Assembly (NCBI RefSeq): GCF_020966775.1
Contig: NZ_JAJKFV010000004.1
Span: 310,001 to 374,000, forward strand
Source: Rhodopirellula halodulae
GTDB taxonomy: Bacteria > Planctomycetota > Planctomycetia > Pirellulales > Pirellulaceae
DNA length: 64,000 bases
Direction of reading: 5' to 3'
Shown: positions 37,914-47,844 of the stretch, piece by piece
Layout of the letters: every line of letters begins with the position of its first letter
Position numbering within the stretch: the first letter of the stretch is position 1
Position numbers and translations under genes: made by a program
Notes under the pieces: generated by a model
The model's input: only the letters and a program-made list of their open reading frames with translations
Told to the model about the DNA's origin: nothing
Databases searched by the model: none

Positions 37914-38999
37914 ATGCGGATTCCCACTAATGTGATTGTCGGCTTTCTCGGTTCGGGAAAGACAGCCGCGATTGCCAAGCTCATTGACAAACGTCCCGAG
38001 GGTGAAAAGTGGTCCGTCCTGATCAATGAGTTCGGTGAGGTTTCGATCGATCACGCCTTGGTCGAGTCCCGTTTGGAAGGCATCGCGATCGAAGAGCTGG
38101 GTGGCGGATGTGCTTGCTGCACGCTCGCGTTGGTTTTCAAACCGTTGCTCGCACAGTTCGTCCGGCGAACCAAACCCGATCGGTTGATTTTGGAACCGTC
38201 GGGCGTCAGCCATCCCGCCAACGTGGTCGATATCCTACGCAGCCCGAACTTTGCCAAAGCAATCGATCTGCGCAACATCATTTGCCTGATCGATCCAAAG
38301 GATTTCGAAGATCCGCGGTGGCGAGACACGGCGGTGTTTCAAGATCAAGTTCAACTCGCCGACATCGTCATCCTCAACTGGACCGACAGTCGCGATCGCG
38401 AACTGATCGACCGCTGCCGGACTTGGGTGGAGAGCTTCCGCCCACCGAAACAACTGATTTTGGAAACCAGCTTCGGTGAGATCGACCTCGAACTTTTGGA
38501 CCGAGAATTCAACACACTCCGTTTCCCACTGTTCGACGACGCACATCCGTCGCCCGAACAGCCGGGCGGCGAGATGCCGGTGCTGCAACCTGTCTCGCCA
38601 GACAGTCATCACGACCACCATCACCATGAAGATGAACACGAACATCATGGCAGCAACGCGAAAGAATCGCCACAACCGACGCCGGGCCGTCCCGTGCGGT
38701 TTCAAAACAGCGATGCCGACTACGACGCGTGTGGATGGATTTTCCACGTCGACGACGTCTTCGATCGAGACGAATTGCTGGACCTGCTCGGGTACGTCCA
38801 TCCCATCGTTCGTCTGAAAGGTGTCTTCCGATGCGAAGACGAATGGTGGACGATCAACCGAGCCAAAGACGGAACCAGCTACGCCCCGTCCGCCTATCGC
38901 CGCGACAGTCGCCTCGAGATCATCCTCGACCGGAAAACCCCCGGATGGGATGAGTTCGAATCAAAATTGCTCGCTTGCCTTCAACCGAAAGTCGACTAG
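37914..38999 (+). CDS. His-rich CobW/COG0523 GTPase
   Basis: A 361-residue G3E GTPase from ATG 37914. Walker A is GFLGSGKTA (10-18), and the metal site CACC is at 66-69 within ELGGGCACCTL. A histidine-rich loop with nine His in residues 232-245 separates the GTPase from the CobW C-terminal domain (WIFHVDDVFDRDELL to PGWDEF). Such loops store or sense zinc, cobalt or nickel. It follows the FeoB-like gene after 121 bases and has its own inverted repeat, so may have a separate promoter. The stop overlaps that of the convergent sulfatase. Confidence 0.9.
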   Translation: MRIPTNVIVGFLGSGKTAAIAKLIDKRPEGEKWSVLINEFGEVSIDHALVESRLEGIAIEELGGGCACCTLALVFKPLLAQFVRRTKPDRLILEPSGVSHPANVVDILRSPNFAKAIDLRNIICLIDPKDFEDPRWRDTAVFQDQVQLADIVILNWTDSRDRELIDRCRTWVESFRPPKQLILETSFGEIDLELLDREFNTLRFPLFDDAHPSPEQPGGEMPVLQPVSPDSHHDHHHHEDEHEHHGSNAKESPQPTPGRPVRFQNSDADYDACGWIFHVDDVFDRDELLDLLGYVHPIVRLKGVFRCEDEWWTINRAKDGTSYAPSAYRRDSRLEIILDRKTPGWDEFESKLLACLQPKVD

Positions 39000-40492
39000 C
39001 GGTCCTGCATCCTGGACGAGGGCTCTTCTGGCAAATCCCAGTTCTTCGGCGGCCAAGGCCCATCGTATTTGGATTCAGCCGCCGGTCCCTTCAGCTCGCG
39101 AAATGTTTTGGCGAGCTTCAATAATTCGCGGACTTTCGCGGGCTTCTGATTTGCAAGATCAGTTTCCTCCTGTGGATCGTGGCGAAGATGAAACAATTCG
39201 GGCGGCTTGGCCGGCTGTTTTCGCTTCTTGTCGGTTGCCACCAGCTTCCACTCCCCGTGAATCACGCCGCTCTCCCTGAGGTACAACGTTCGGCTCCACG
39301 CCGCTGATTCCTCCATCAACTTCGGCAACATGTTCTCCCCGTCAATTGGCTGATCGAAGTTTTGCACACCAGCCACCTTCGCGATGGTTGGCCAAACATC
39401 GATGTAAGCCAGCGTGTCTTCGTTCACCAACGGCTTCGGAAAGACGGCCGGCCAACGCAACGCCGCCACCACGCGTACTCCACCTTCGTAAATCTCAAAC
39501 TTGTTGCCTCGCAGTGGGACGTTGCTGCCGCCGTGGTTGGGGATCCCACCATTATCACTGGTAAAAATCACCAACGTGTTGTCGGACTCGCCACTTCGTT
39601 CAATCGACGCCATCACACGCCCGATCCCACGGTCCAACGCGCGAACATTGGCCCGAAACGTTTGACGCAAACTGTTCCCGGTTCCTGAGCGTCCGTAGTC
39701 CGGGTCACCTTCCCGTTTCGCCAACCGAGCATCGTCCGAAGCGATACGACCTTGGGATTTGTCGAAGCCTTCGATGTCCAAGTCACCTTGAAGAGCCTGC
39801 ATCGGAGAATGCGGCGAGTTGTAAGCCAAGTAGAGAAAGTATGGCGACTCACCCGCGCTGTTGTGTTTGATAAAACGAGTCGCCTCTTCGGTCAGCAACT
39901 CCGTCGAGTAGCCGCTCTCAACGATTGATTGATCATTGCGGTGCCAATCCGGTTCACCACGTCGGACACGTCGAAAGTAGTCGATTGCACCGTTGTAATG
40001 ACCATAAAATTCGGTGAAGCCATGGTTCATCGGATGAAACAGTTTGCTTCGCAAGCCGAGATGCCATTTGCCCATCATCGCACGGTGTTGGTACCCCGCG
40101 TCGGCCAGCATTTCCGCAATCGTCGTTTCGCTCTCGGGCAATCCGTCGGTTTGCGTGGGCGAGATCACGTGATCCAACATGCCAAAGCGGTGCGGATAGC
40201 GTCCTGTCAACAAACCTGCGCGCGTGGGCGAGCATTGCGGTGCCACATAGAACCGATTCAGCTCGACGTTCTGACGCACCAACTCGTCGAGATGAGGCGT
40301 GTGCATCTCGGGATTGTGATAGCCCACATCATTCCAACCAAGATCATCGACCACGATCAAAACAATGTTTGGCCGACTGTGGTCGCCAGTCGCCGGACCA
40401 TCCGCCCAAGCACTGTCTAACGATATCGCCGACAGGAACGCCAGCGTTGACGGCAGCAACACAACCATCCAACAACGAGACAAATGGTTCAT
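38996..40492 (-). CDS. Sulfatase (formylglycine type, CxPTR)
   Basis: A 498-residue sulfatase from ATG 40492 (MNHLSRCWMVVLLPSTLAFLSAISLDSAWA, a signal peptide). The frame is open to 40675, but that part holds a dispersed REP-like hairpin at 40659 and is not protein-like. NIVLIVVDDLGWND gives the metal aspartates, and C87-S-P-T-R is the formylglycine site. GKWHLG and FTSDNGG are typical of the N-acetylgalactosamine/arylsulfatase branch. It lies downstream of the PSD1 and DUF1501 genes on the same strand, separated by a repeat-rich gap. The stop overlaps that of the convergent GTPase by four bases. Confidence 0.93.
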   Translation of the reverse strand: MNHLSRCWMVVLLPSTLAFLSAISLDSAWADGPATGDHSRPNIVLIVVDDLGWNDVGYHNPEMHTPHLDELVRQNVELNRFYVAPQCSPTRAGLLTGRYPHRFGMLDHVISPTQTDGLPESETTIAEMLADAGYQHRAMMGKWHLGLRSKLFHPMNHGFTEFYGHYNGAIDYFRRVRRGEPDWHRNDQSIVESGYSTELLTEEATRFIKHNSAGESPYFLYLAYNSPHSPMQALQGDLDIEGFDKSQGRIASDDARLAKREGDPDYGRSGTGNSLRQTFRANVRALDRGIGRVMASIERSGESDNTLVIFTSDNGGIPNHGGSNVPLRGNKFEIYEGGVRVVAALRWPAVFPKPLVNEDTLAYIDVWPTIAKVAGVQNFDQPIDGENMLPKLMEESAAWSRTLYLRESGVIHGEWKLVATDKKRKQPAKPPELFHLRHDPQEETDLANQKPAKVRELLKLAKTFRELKGPAAESKYDGPWPPKNWDLPEEPSSRMQDR

Positions 40493-40658
40493 CGACAACT
40501 TCCCCAAAAGAAATTCGCTCATCTCATCGGTAAGTTCGAGGCGAGATTCTTTTCCCGCCTCAACGAATGAATCGGCAAACGAAAGCCCACCAGTCTCGCA
40601 GCGTCGAACCGAGTCATCAACAAGCCTCACCATCAGATCCCACACACCATCCTCATCC

Positions 40659-40682
40659 GTAGCGAAAGTCGTCAAGACTTTC
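40659..40682 (+). repeat. REP-like hairpin, family R1, copy 1
   Basis: A GTAG foot is followed by stem arms CGAAAGTC and GACTTTC(G) around the loop GTCAA. In this copy the last stem base is T. It lies upstream of the sulfatase start and is one of eight R1 copies in the window. Confidence 0.75.
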
Positions 40683-40752
40683 TGCCCTCAATGAACAACA
40701 AGAACCAACCGGAAGCGATCCGGATTCTTTGCGCTCACCCCCTCTCCCCCAG

Positions 40753-40779
40753 CCCCTCTCCCCGAAACGGGGCGAGGGG
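40753..40779. repeat. GC-rich hairpin repeat
   Basis: The arms CCCCTC-T-CCCCG and CGGGG-C-GAGGGG face each other across AAA, a strong 11-pair stem with one internal mismatch. It lies between DUF1501 and the sulfatase and may act as a terminator of the PSD1-DUF1501 unit. No T-tract follows, so Rho-independent termination is uncertain. Confidence 0.5.
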
Positions 40780-40806
40780 AGCCAGTGAACTTGCGACGCT
40801 CCTCCC

Positions 40807-40832
40807 GTAGCGAAAGTCGTCAAGACTTTCGG
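40807..40832 (+). repeat. REP-like hairpin R1, copy 2, with degenerate R2 after it
   Basis: An exact copy of R1 with GTAG foot, both stem arms and the closing GG. Bases 40844-40875 resemble a decayed copy of the R2 repeat seen at 48111-48360 (ending CTCCGGC), so the R1-R2 pair arrangement recurs here. Confidence 0.75.
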
Positions 40833-40976
40833 CCGCCACAACCGCAGGCCAAATCAAGCCAATCGCCTCTCCGGCAATTCCCCAGGACGCGTCGCTCTGG
40901 ACTCGGTCACTCCGTTTTCAAGAAACGAAGATCACCCCAAGACTCTTGACACCTTCATCGTGGGAAAAACAAATCA

Positions 40977-42434
40977 TCATCCGATGATGTCATGGACCAC
41001 ATGCCCGTGAACATCGGTCAAGCGGAAGTCGCGGCCTGCGTAGCGGTAGGTCAGCCGCGTGTGATCAAAGCCGAGCAGATGCAAGATCGTGGCATGCAGG
41101 TCGTGGACGTGCACCGGATTCTCGGCAACGCTCAGGCCCACCTCGTCGGTGGTGCCATAGGTCGTGCCCGCTTTCACACCGCCGCCGGCCATCCACACCG
41201 TGAAACCGTTGTCATGGTGGTCGCGTCCCGGGTTCGCTGAAACAGGCAATTGCACCGTCGGCGTGCGTCCCATCTCACCGCCCCAAATCACCAACGTTTC
41301 GTCCAACAAGCCTCGCTGATCCAAATCTTGCAAGAGTGCGGCGATGGGACCATCGCATTCACGGGCCAACCGCGGATGATTGCGTTCGATCGATGCGTGC
41401 GAGTCCCAAGGTTGGCCGGCACCGTGATAGACCTGGACATAACGCACCCCACGTTCGCTCAACCTTCGAGCGATCAGCATCTGACGGCCTTGCAACGAAT
41501 CGCCGTACATCTGCTGCGTCTCTTTGGTTTCGGTCGAGATATCGAATGCATCGCGTGCTTCGCCCTGCATTCGAAACGCCAGCTCCAGTGACTCAATGCG
41601 GCCTGACAATTGGGCATCGTCACTGCGATCGGCTAGGTGCATCCGATTCAAATTTTGAATCAAATCCATCTGCCGTTTTTGTTGGGACGGCACCAAATAA
41701 TCATTGTCGATGTTTGCGACCAACTCCTCGGGGTTGGTGTACTGAGTATCAACGTGGGTGCCTTGAAAGATGCCCGGCAAAAATGCGTTCCGCCAATTCG
41801 CGGTCGCGGCGGTTGGCAAGCCAGAAGGGCACATGACGACGTAACCGGGCAAGCTCTGATTTTCCGTCCCCATGCCATACAAGGTCCAAGCACCGACGCT
41901 GGGACGCGGACGAACGATGTCGCCGCAGTTCATCATCATCAACCCAGGCTCGTGGTTGGGGACATCGGTGACCATCGAACGAATCACGCACAACTTGTCC
42001 GCATGCTTGGACAGTTCGGGAAACAATTCGCTGATTTCGATTCCCGATTTGCCGTGTCTCTGAAACTTGAACTTGGACTGGTGAGCAACGCCGCCCAATC
42101 GCCGGTTGTTCTTCAGTTTGTCATCCAATGTTTTGCCGTGCATTTTGGCCAACATCGGCTTGGGATCGAATGTATCGATCTGGCTGGGGCCACCATTGGC
42201 GAACAAGTGAATCACTCGTTTGGCCTTGCCCGGAAAATGCGTTGGCCGAACCGCCAAGCTGCTGGCGTTTCCTTCGGGGGACATCGCATCGGCAGCCATC
42301 AGCCCACTGGAAGAACCCATGCCGTCACCCAACATGCCACCGTCTCGCAGCACGCCGGCCAGTGCCAGCATCCCCAAGCCCATCCCGCTGCGATGGAGCA
42401 TCGTTCGTCGGTCGATGAAATTGCGTTCAAACAT
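40977..42434 (-). CDS. DUF1501 protein (sulfatase-like fold)
   Basis: A 485-residue exported protein. ATG 42434 is taken as the start (MFERNFIDRRTML); an in-frame GTG at 42446 abuts the preceding stop. The leader with RRTMLHRSGMGLGMLALAG resembles a twin-arginine-type signal of this family. HLFANGGPSQIDTFDPK, then LVIWGGEMGRTP and NPGRDHHDNGFTVWMAGGG are the DUF1501 hallmarks. The gene follows the PSD1 protein at once, the usual planctomycete pair, whose role in exported polymer breakdown is unproven. Confidence 0.92.
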   Translation of the reverse strand: MFERNFIDRRTMLHRSGMGLGMLALAGVLRDGGMLGDGMGSSSGLMAADAMSPEGNASSLAVRPTHFPGKAKRVIHLFANGGPSQIDTFDPKPMLAKMHGKTLDDKLKNNRRLGGVAHQSKFKFQRHGKSGIEISELFPELSKHADKLCVIRSMVTDVPNHEPGLMMMNCGDIVRPRPSVGAWTLYGMGTENQSLPGYVVMCPSGLPTAATANWRNAFLPGIFQGTHVDTQYTNPEELVANIDNDYLVPSQQKRQMDLIQNLNRMHLADRSDDAQLSGRIESLELAFRMQGEARDAFDISTETKETQQMYGDSLQGRQMLIARRLSERGVRYVQVYHGAGQPWDSHASIERNHPRLARECDGPIAALLQDLDQRGLLDETLVIWGGEMGRTPTVQLPVSANPGRDHHDNGFTVWMAGGGVKAGTTYGTTDEVGLSVAENPVHVHDLHATILHLLGFDHTRLTYRYAGRDFRLTDVHGHVVHDIIG

Positions 42435-42446
42435 CACGAGTGACAC

Positions 42447-45400
42447 TCAATCGAGGTAGAGAAATTCGTTGGTCAACATCAGAGCCTGGGCCAATTGGTC
42501 AACACGACCAAGCGGAGGCGGCGCGGGAGGCGCAAAGTCCTTTTGCGATTGCCAACGATCACCCATGAGTTCACCGCCGATGCCCGCAATCGTGATCGTC
42601 CACGTATGCGAATCCGAGTTCGAGTTGGCTCCTGGGCTGGCAATAAAATCGATCACGTCGCCCGTCTTCACCGGCAACCGATCCACCGATGGCTTGATCG
42701 TTCCTCGGACAACACGGTCCGTCGTGCGGAATTCACCGCTTCGGATGGACACCGTGATGCCATCCCCGTTGGGCCGAGCATGTGTCAGCTTGCTGGCGAT
42801 TCGTACCGCACCATCGGCCGGAGCAACCCAGCGCCGAATGATGCTGTGTGCCGGATCCACGCCGCAATGCGCCGCCGTGGCCGACAACCGCAGGAATCTC
42901 AACTCTGGATCGGGAAAAGTTTCGGATGCTTGGTACGCCTTTCCGGACCAATACGGAAGTGACTGAAAATCATCGTTCGCATCGCCAGATCGCTTGGGCG
43001 TGCTGACAATGTTCCCCCAACCATACTGCCAAACCTCGCCGAGCGTCTGACCATCGGTATCTGTCGCGGCGACTAGGAATCGCTTGGCCATGGTGATTTC
43101 ATCCGCGGACGGATCACGCGAGAAAACTCGTCGGTACAGCGCCGTGATCGCTGCCGCGTCGGGGTCATTGCCATCGACTTCGTCAGCAACCCGATCGGCC
43201 AATTCACGGGCCTGCTCCGCGACAAACGGGTGATTCATAAAGAACAACGCTTGCTGTGGAATGGTGGTTTCCGGACGTGAAGCGGCGGATGCGGTCGGCG
43301 ATGCGAAGTCGAACGTCCGCAAGATCGGATCAAGTTCCAATCGGTCCACGTAAGCGTACAAGCTGCGCCGAGTCGTGTACGGCGTTTCGCTCAACTTGAC
43401 TGAGCGTCCACCAACGGTGAGATCAATCGTGCCTGCGACCGAGACGATTGAATCCCGCATCGCTTCGAAATCGAGACGTCGACGATTCTGTCTCCACAGC
43501 CACCGGTTCTCGGGATCGGCCGCGAAAGCATCCTCCCGCAAGTCCGAGGATTGCTGGTAGGTGTGACTGGTGGTGATCGTGCGATGCAACCATTTCATCG
43601 ACCAACCTTGTTCAATGAATTCGCTGGCCAACCAGTCCAACAATTCCGGGTGCGAGGGCGGCGAGCTTCGCAACCCGAAGTCATCCAACGAATCGACCAA
43701 ACCGCGGCCAAAGTACCGAGCCCAAACGCGGTTGACCAACACGCGAGCGGTCAATGGATTTTCGGCTGACGTGATCGCTTCGGCGAGTTCTCGACGTCCG
43801 CTGCCATCTTTGAACGGGCCTTCGCTGACATTGGACAGCAGCGACAAGAACTGACGCGGCACACGATCGCCACGACGATTCGCCTCGCCACGTAGCAACA
43901 CAAACGGAGTGACGGGCTTCTTCAAATCAACCAGCGTCATCGCTCGGGGCGGCGCGGCGGGGTGAGTCGATTCGACCGCGGCGATCGCCTTCTCTCGATC
44001 CCCCAGTGCCTTGCGTCCTTTACCGAGCAAACGCGACGCTCTCGCGACCGCTTCCACCTCGAGATCAAACCAACCTCCATCGGCCAGCAAAACCTGACGG
44101 ATGGCTTCTTGATTGGGATCCGCCAGCTTGACGGCGTCTTTGCCATTCGTGTCGTCAGCCGTTGATGCCATCGCTTCCCAAGCCTTCAACACATCGTTCA
44201 TCGCGTCTGCGTAAGCCGCGACCAATTCACGCTGGGTCGTTGGGTTGGACTTCACCAAGGCATCACGAACAAGCGGGTTCAGATCGTTGTTCGCTTGCCA
44301 AGATTTCATCCATCGAGGCAATTGCTTGTCGAACTGTTTCTCGTTCGCGGCTAAAGCTTGGTTCCATGGCCCAAGAATGGGATGCGACACATCCGCATTC
44401 TTCAAATCAGCAGCCAAACGAGCGTTCAGCGGCGTCATCGCGGTCTCTTTGATCTTCAACTGTCCAATGACACCTCGGATCTCTTTTCCGCGAGCGATCG
44501 ACAGCAGATAGAAACCATCCAGGTAGGTTGGCAACTTCTTTTTCAGATCCTCAATGGCTTCCTCACGCAAGTCTTTCTTGTAGTTGGCAAGCTCGTTTTG
44601 CTTGGCGGTTAACTGAGCTTGAAAATCAGCCTTCATTTCATCGGAGAAAGAAACGTCGGTCTCAATCCGCGGCAGCGTTTCCGGCAAAGCACAACTCGCG
44701 AACACGCCGTACAACGAGTAATAGTCCTCCGTCGGAATCGGATCGTATTTGTGATCGTGACAGCGGGCACAACTGATCGTGATTCCCATCAAGCCGCGAC
44801 CGACCACATCGATCTTGTCCGCAATCTGCTCCAGGCGGTTGTTACGAAAACGTGGCCCGACGGTCAGGAATCCCAACGCCGCCAGAGTTGGTGAATCGGC
44901 GTCCTCGGTGTAGAAGTCCGCCGCGATCTGTTCGCGAATAAATTGATCGTAGGGTTTGTCATTGTTCAGCGACTGGATCACATAGTCGCGATACGTGTAG
45001 GCGTACGGATAACGAAGTTCCGCCTGCGCCTGCCAATCGCGAGTGTCCCCGTACCGGGCCAAGTCCAACCAATACCGGGCCCAACGTTCGCCATGATGCT
45101 GATCAGCCAGCAACGTTTCGACCCAATCCGCAATGACGACGTCCGTCGCACGTTCGTCGTTTACGAACGATTGCACTTGGGCGTAAGTGGGTGGCAGTCC
45201 AATCAGGTCAAAGAAAAGCCTGCGGACGATCACATCCCGAGACGCCTTGGGGGCCGGCGTCAAACCATTGCGATCAAGCGAAGCGGCCACGAACGAGTCG
45301 ATTGGGTGGGCCGATTGGTTTGGACGGTCCGCATTCTGGTCAATGGATTTCGAAGCCGAGGGAAGCTTCGGCTTCTTCAGCGGTTGAAACGCCCAGTGCG

Positions 45401-45905
45401 ATTTGGCGACCTGACGGATCGCCGTCTGGTCCCCCAACGCCGGTGTCATCTCCGCGGCATCGGAATCAACCGAATCCTCCGCACTTGCCGGCCATGGCAA
45501 ACCCATGTTGATCCAACGACGCAGGATCGTGATTTGATCGTCTTCGAGTGGTCCATCCGGCGGCATCAACTCCAACCCGCGACGGCCCAACACCGCATCG
45601 ATGATCAAACTTTCGTTGACATTCTTGGCAACCGCCGCCGGCCCGCTGATGCCGCCTTGCAAGATTGTTCCCAGCGAATCCAGTCGCAGGTCGGATTCCT
45701 GCAACGCATCCGCGTGGCATTCGTAGCAGTGTTCGATCAGCAGCGGACGAACCTTCTCTTCAAAGAATGACTCACGCGGATTCAAACCATCCGCCTTCGC
45801 ACGAACGCAGAGCATGGCAACGACCAGCATGCACGCCAGGAACCAGACGGTTCGTTGCATCCGCACGGGAAGCACTCTCTGAGAAGACATCAATGAGAAA
45901 GTCAT
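42447..45905 (-). CDS. PSD1 / planctomycete cytochrome C protein (DUF1549, DUF1553)
   Basis: A 1152-residue exported protein from ATG 45905 with a hydrophobic leader (about 18-38). A planctomycete-type haem domain carries C60-Y-E-C-H and the MPPDGPL segment. DUF1549 has FVAASLDRNGLTPAPKASRDVIVRRLFFDLIGLPPT, with a further CARCHDHKYDPI motif (C-A-R-C-H), a second possible haem or metal site. DUF1553 in the C-terminal part has NPLTARVLVNRVWARYFGRGLVD and QNRRRLDFEAMRD. It is the first gene of the pair with DUF1501. The substrate of these abundant planctomycete proteins is not known. Confidence 0.93.
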   Translation of the reverse strand: MTFSLMSSQRVLPVRMQRTVWFLACMLVVAMLCVRAKADGLNPRESFFEEKVRPLLIEHCYECHADALQESDLRLDSLGTILQGGISGPAAVAKNVNESLIIDAVLGRRGLELMPPDGPLEDDQITILRRWINMGLPWPASAEDSVDSDAAEMTPALGDQTAIRQVAKSHWAFQPLKKPKLPSASKSIDQNADRPNQSAHPIDSFVAASLDRNGLTPAPKASRDVIVRRLFFDLIGLPPTYAQVQSFVNDERATDVVIADWVETLLADQHHGERWARYWLDLARYGDTRDWQAQAELRYPYAYTYRDYVIQSLNNDKPYDQFIREQIAADFYTEDADSPTLAALGFLTVGPRFRNNRLEQIADKIDVVGRGLMGITISCARCHDHKYDPIPTEDYYSLYGVFASCALPETLPRIETDVSFSDEMKADFQAQLTAKQNELANYKKDLREEAIEDLKKKLPTYLDGFYLLSIARGKEIRGVIGQLKIKETAMTPLNARLAADLKNADVSHPILGPWNQALAANEKQFDKQLPRWMKSWQANNDLNPLVRDALVKSNPTTQRELVAAYADAMNDVLKAWEAMASTADDTNGKDAVKLADPNQEAIRQVLLADGGWFDLEVEAVARASRLLGKGRKALGDREKAIAAVESTHPAAPPRAMTLVDLKKPVTPFVLLRGEANRRGDRVPRQFLSLLSNVSEGPFKDGSGRRELAEAITSAENPLTARVLVNRVWARYFGRGLVDSLDDFGLRSSPPSHPELLDWLASEFIEQGWSMKWLHRTITTSHTYQQSSDLREDAFAADPENRWLWRQNRRRLDFEAMRDSIVSVAGTIDLTVGGRSVKLSETPYTTRRSLYAYVDRLELDPILRTFDFASPTASAASRPETTIPQQALFFMNHPFVAEQARELADRVADEVDGNDPDAAAITALYRRVFSRDPSADEITMAKRFLVAATDTDGQTLGEVWQYGWGNIVSTPKRSGDANDDFQSLPYWSGKAYQASETFPDPELRFLRLSATAAHCGVDPAHSIIRRWVAPADGAVRIASKLTHARPNGDGITVSIRSGEFRTTDRVVRGTIKPSVDRLPVKTGDVIDFIASPGANSNSDSHTWTITIAGIGGELMGDRWQSQKDFAPPAPPPLGRVDQLAQALMLTNEFLYLD

Positions 45906-46125
45906 TGAAAACCTATTCTTTCACCACGGAAAAGCCCCGCAGGTGGGACGCACTCGAAAGCACGCGACGGGGCCAAGCAGCCTCGATTGTAACTGACCTC
46001 GCCAACCGGCACACGAAAGAAGTCTACCCGCGGATGACTTACCGCCCCGTTCACCAAACAACCAGACCGGTCTGCGATTGGAACGCCCGCTCAAAGCAGC
46101 TTGCATCGCCCGTGATAGAACGCCA

Positions 46126-47844
46126 TCACCTCGATTCGGTCGATTCCGGATCAACATCGAGGGCGGGCAACTCGGCTTGATCAGCCGGGTTGGCGAAGTG
46201 CTCTCGGAGCCTGTCCAAATCGGTCTGCGACCAACCGTCCGGTTGAGTCACAGCGATCCAAGCATCGATGTAGCTCGAGGGCGAATAGTTGTGCCCATAT
46301 CCGAGCGGGACGCTGGTCGCCATCGGCAAGTCAAACGCGATTTGCAGGAACGTCACGATGGGATACCAACGCAACCCCGGCGAGACATCTGGGCCGCGTG
46401 GCGCAGACAACCATTGAGGTTGATGCCAAGCCAACGAAGGTGAAAACCAAACCATCGGATCACTGGCGTGTTGGATGTACACGTTGCGGATTGGTCCCCA
46501 TGGCTTGCCCGTTTGCAACATGTTTTGCTGCGCTGTGAAGCGAACCATCGATTCGTCGCGAAAGGTCGGCAACCAAACGGGAGTGCCCGCGTTGCGTGAG
46601 TTAACAATCGATGCCCATTGCCGACTGGGGAACGGCGGCCCGCTCCAAACCGCACCTTGAATTGGATCTTGAAACGTCTCCATCAGATCCGCGGCATCCT
46701 CGCAGCCAAACGCTCCCAGACTCAACCCGAACAGATACAACCGAGGCCGCTCGTCTTTGGGCAGCGTCGTCCAATACGCGTAGACTTGATCAAACAACGC
46801 CGAAGCGGATCGTTTCGAACGAGACGGATCAACCAAAATCGTGATCCAACTGGGCAGGTACGAGTACTGCATGCTGACGATAGCGGTGTCGCCTCGATGC
46901 AAATACTCAACCGTGTCCACCGCACTCTCATCCAACCATCCCGTGCCGGTGGGCGTTGCGACGATCAACACCTTGCGATCAAACGCGCCTTCGCGTTTCA
47001 ATTCTTCCAAAGCCAGTGTGGCCCTGGCCTGATCGTCTCCGTCCGTTCGCATCCCAACATAGACACGTATGGGACGCTTCGAAGGCTGACCGGTTAACCG
47101 TTCAATTTCGTCTGCCTTTGGGCCACCCCCGATGAAGTCCTTGCCACGTCGTCCGATCGCTTCCCAATCGACCAGCGACTCCTCGCTACCGCATGCCAGC
47201 GCCAACGCAGGTTGTTCAATCCCGTCATCGATCAACAAATCGGCCTGCAGAAAAAAACGATCAGCAGCCTTCAACGATCCACGCGCAATCACGCCATTGC
47301 CAATCATCAGACCCAGCACCAACACGCAAAGCGTGCTGATTGAAACGGCAATTCGACGCGGCAGGTATCGCTGCAACAACTTCGACAAGAACGCCCCCAA
47401 GCGAATCATCCATCGAGCAATCGAGACCAGAACAAACGCGACCAGAATCGCAATCACAAAGAATCGAAAACGCGCCGTTGATTCCAGCGGCGGCATCTCC
47501 ATCAAAACGCGAACGGAGTTCTGCCATTCCGTGGCATACCAAATTGAAAGAGCAAACACGATGGCCGCCAGCCCCACACAGACTTGCTTGGAGCGACGTG
47601 CCAACGCCGGTCCCGGTTGCGGCAATTCCAAGAAAGCCCATCCCCACGTCGCGAGCACCCCAACCACATAACCGATGGCGAGCGAAAACCCAGACAAGAT
47701 CCCTTGCACGATGTAGGGTCGAGGCAGCAACGACGGCGTGATCGATCCGCAGAAAAAGAGAGTCGCAAAAACCAACCCGGTGAACGAAAACGATCTCAAA
47801 TAAGACCGCATCAACGATCGAATCTTGATAGCAACACGATGCAT
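46126..47844 (-). CDS. Membrane-anchored alpha/beta hydrolase (Abhydrolase_9 type)
   Basis: A 572-residue protein from ATG 47844 (MHRVAIKIRSLMRSYLRSF). The N-terminal third has about four membrane segments (SFTGLVFATLFFCGSI, IVQGILSGFSLAIGYVVGVLATWGW, VCVGLAAIVFALSIW, FFVIAILVAFVLVSIA). The rest is an alpha/beta hydrolase with the elbow GLSLGAFG and a final histidine region GYGHNYSPSSYIDAW. The arrangement matches the two-domain alpha/beta-hydrolase family of actinobacteria and proteobacteria. The substrate is unknown. The long frame to 47973 lacks support. Confidence 0.88.
   Translation of the reverse strand: MHRVAIKIRSLMRSYLRSFSFTGLVFATLFFCGSITPSLLPRPYIVQGILSGFSLAIGYVVGVLATWGWAFLELPQPGPALARRSKQVCVGLAAIVFALSIWYATEWQNSVRVLMEMPPLESTARFRFFVIAILVAFVLVSIARWMIRLGAFLSKLLQRYLPRRIAVSISTLCVLVLGLMIGNGVIARGSLKAADRFFLQADLLIDDGIEQPALALACGSEESLVDWEAIGRRGKDFIGGGPKADEIERLTGQPSKRPIRVYVGMRTDGDDQARATLALEELKREGAFDRKVLIVATPTGTGWLDESAVDTVEYLHRGDTAIVSMQYSYLPSWITILVDPSRSKRSASALFDQVYAYWTTLPKDERPRLYLFGLSLGAFGCEDAADLMETFQDPIQGAVWSGPPFPSRQWASIVNSRNAGTPVWLPTFRDESMVRFTAQQNMLQTGKPWGPIRNVYIQHASDPMVWFSPSLAWHQPQWLSAPRGPDVSPGLRWYPIVTFLQIAFDLPMATSVPLGYGHNYSPSSYIDAWIAVTQPDGWSQTDLDRLREHFANPADQAELPALDVDPESTESR

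Noticed and set aside
40493-40675. The 61-codon N-terminal extension of the sulfatase
   Set aside because: It runs into an R1 repeat and hides the signal peptide; the ATG at 40492 explains the export signal.
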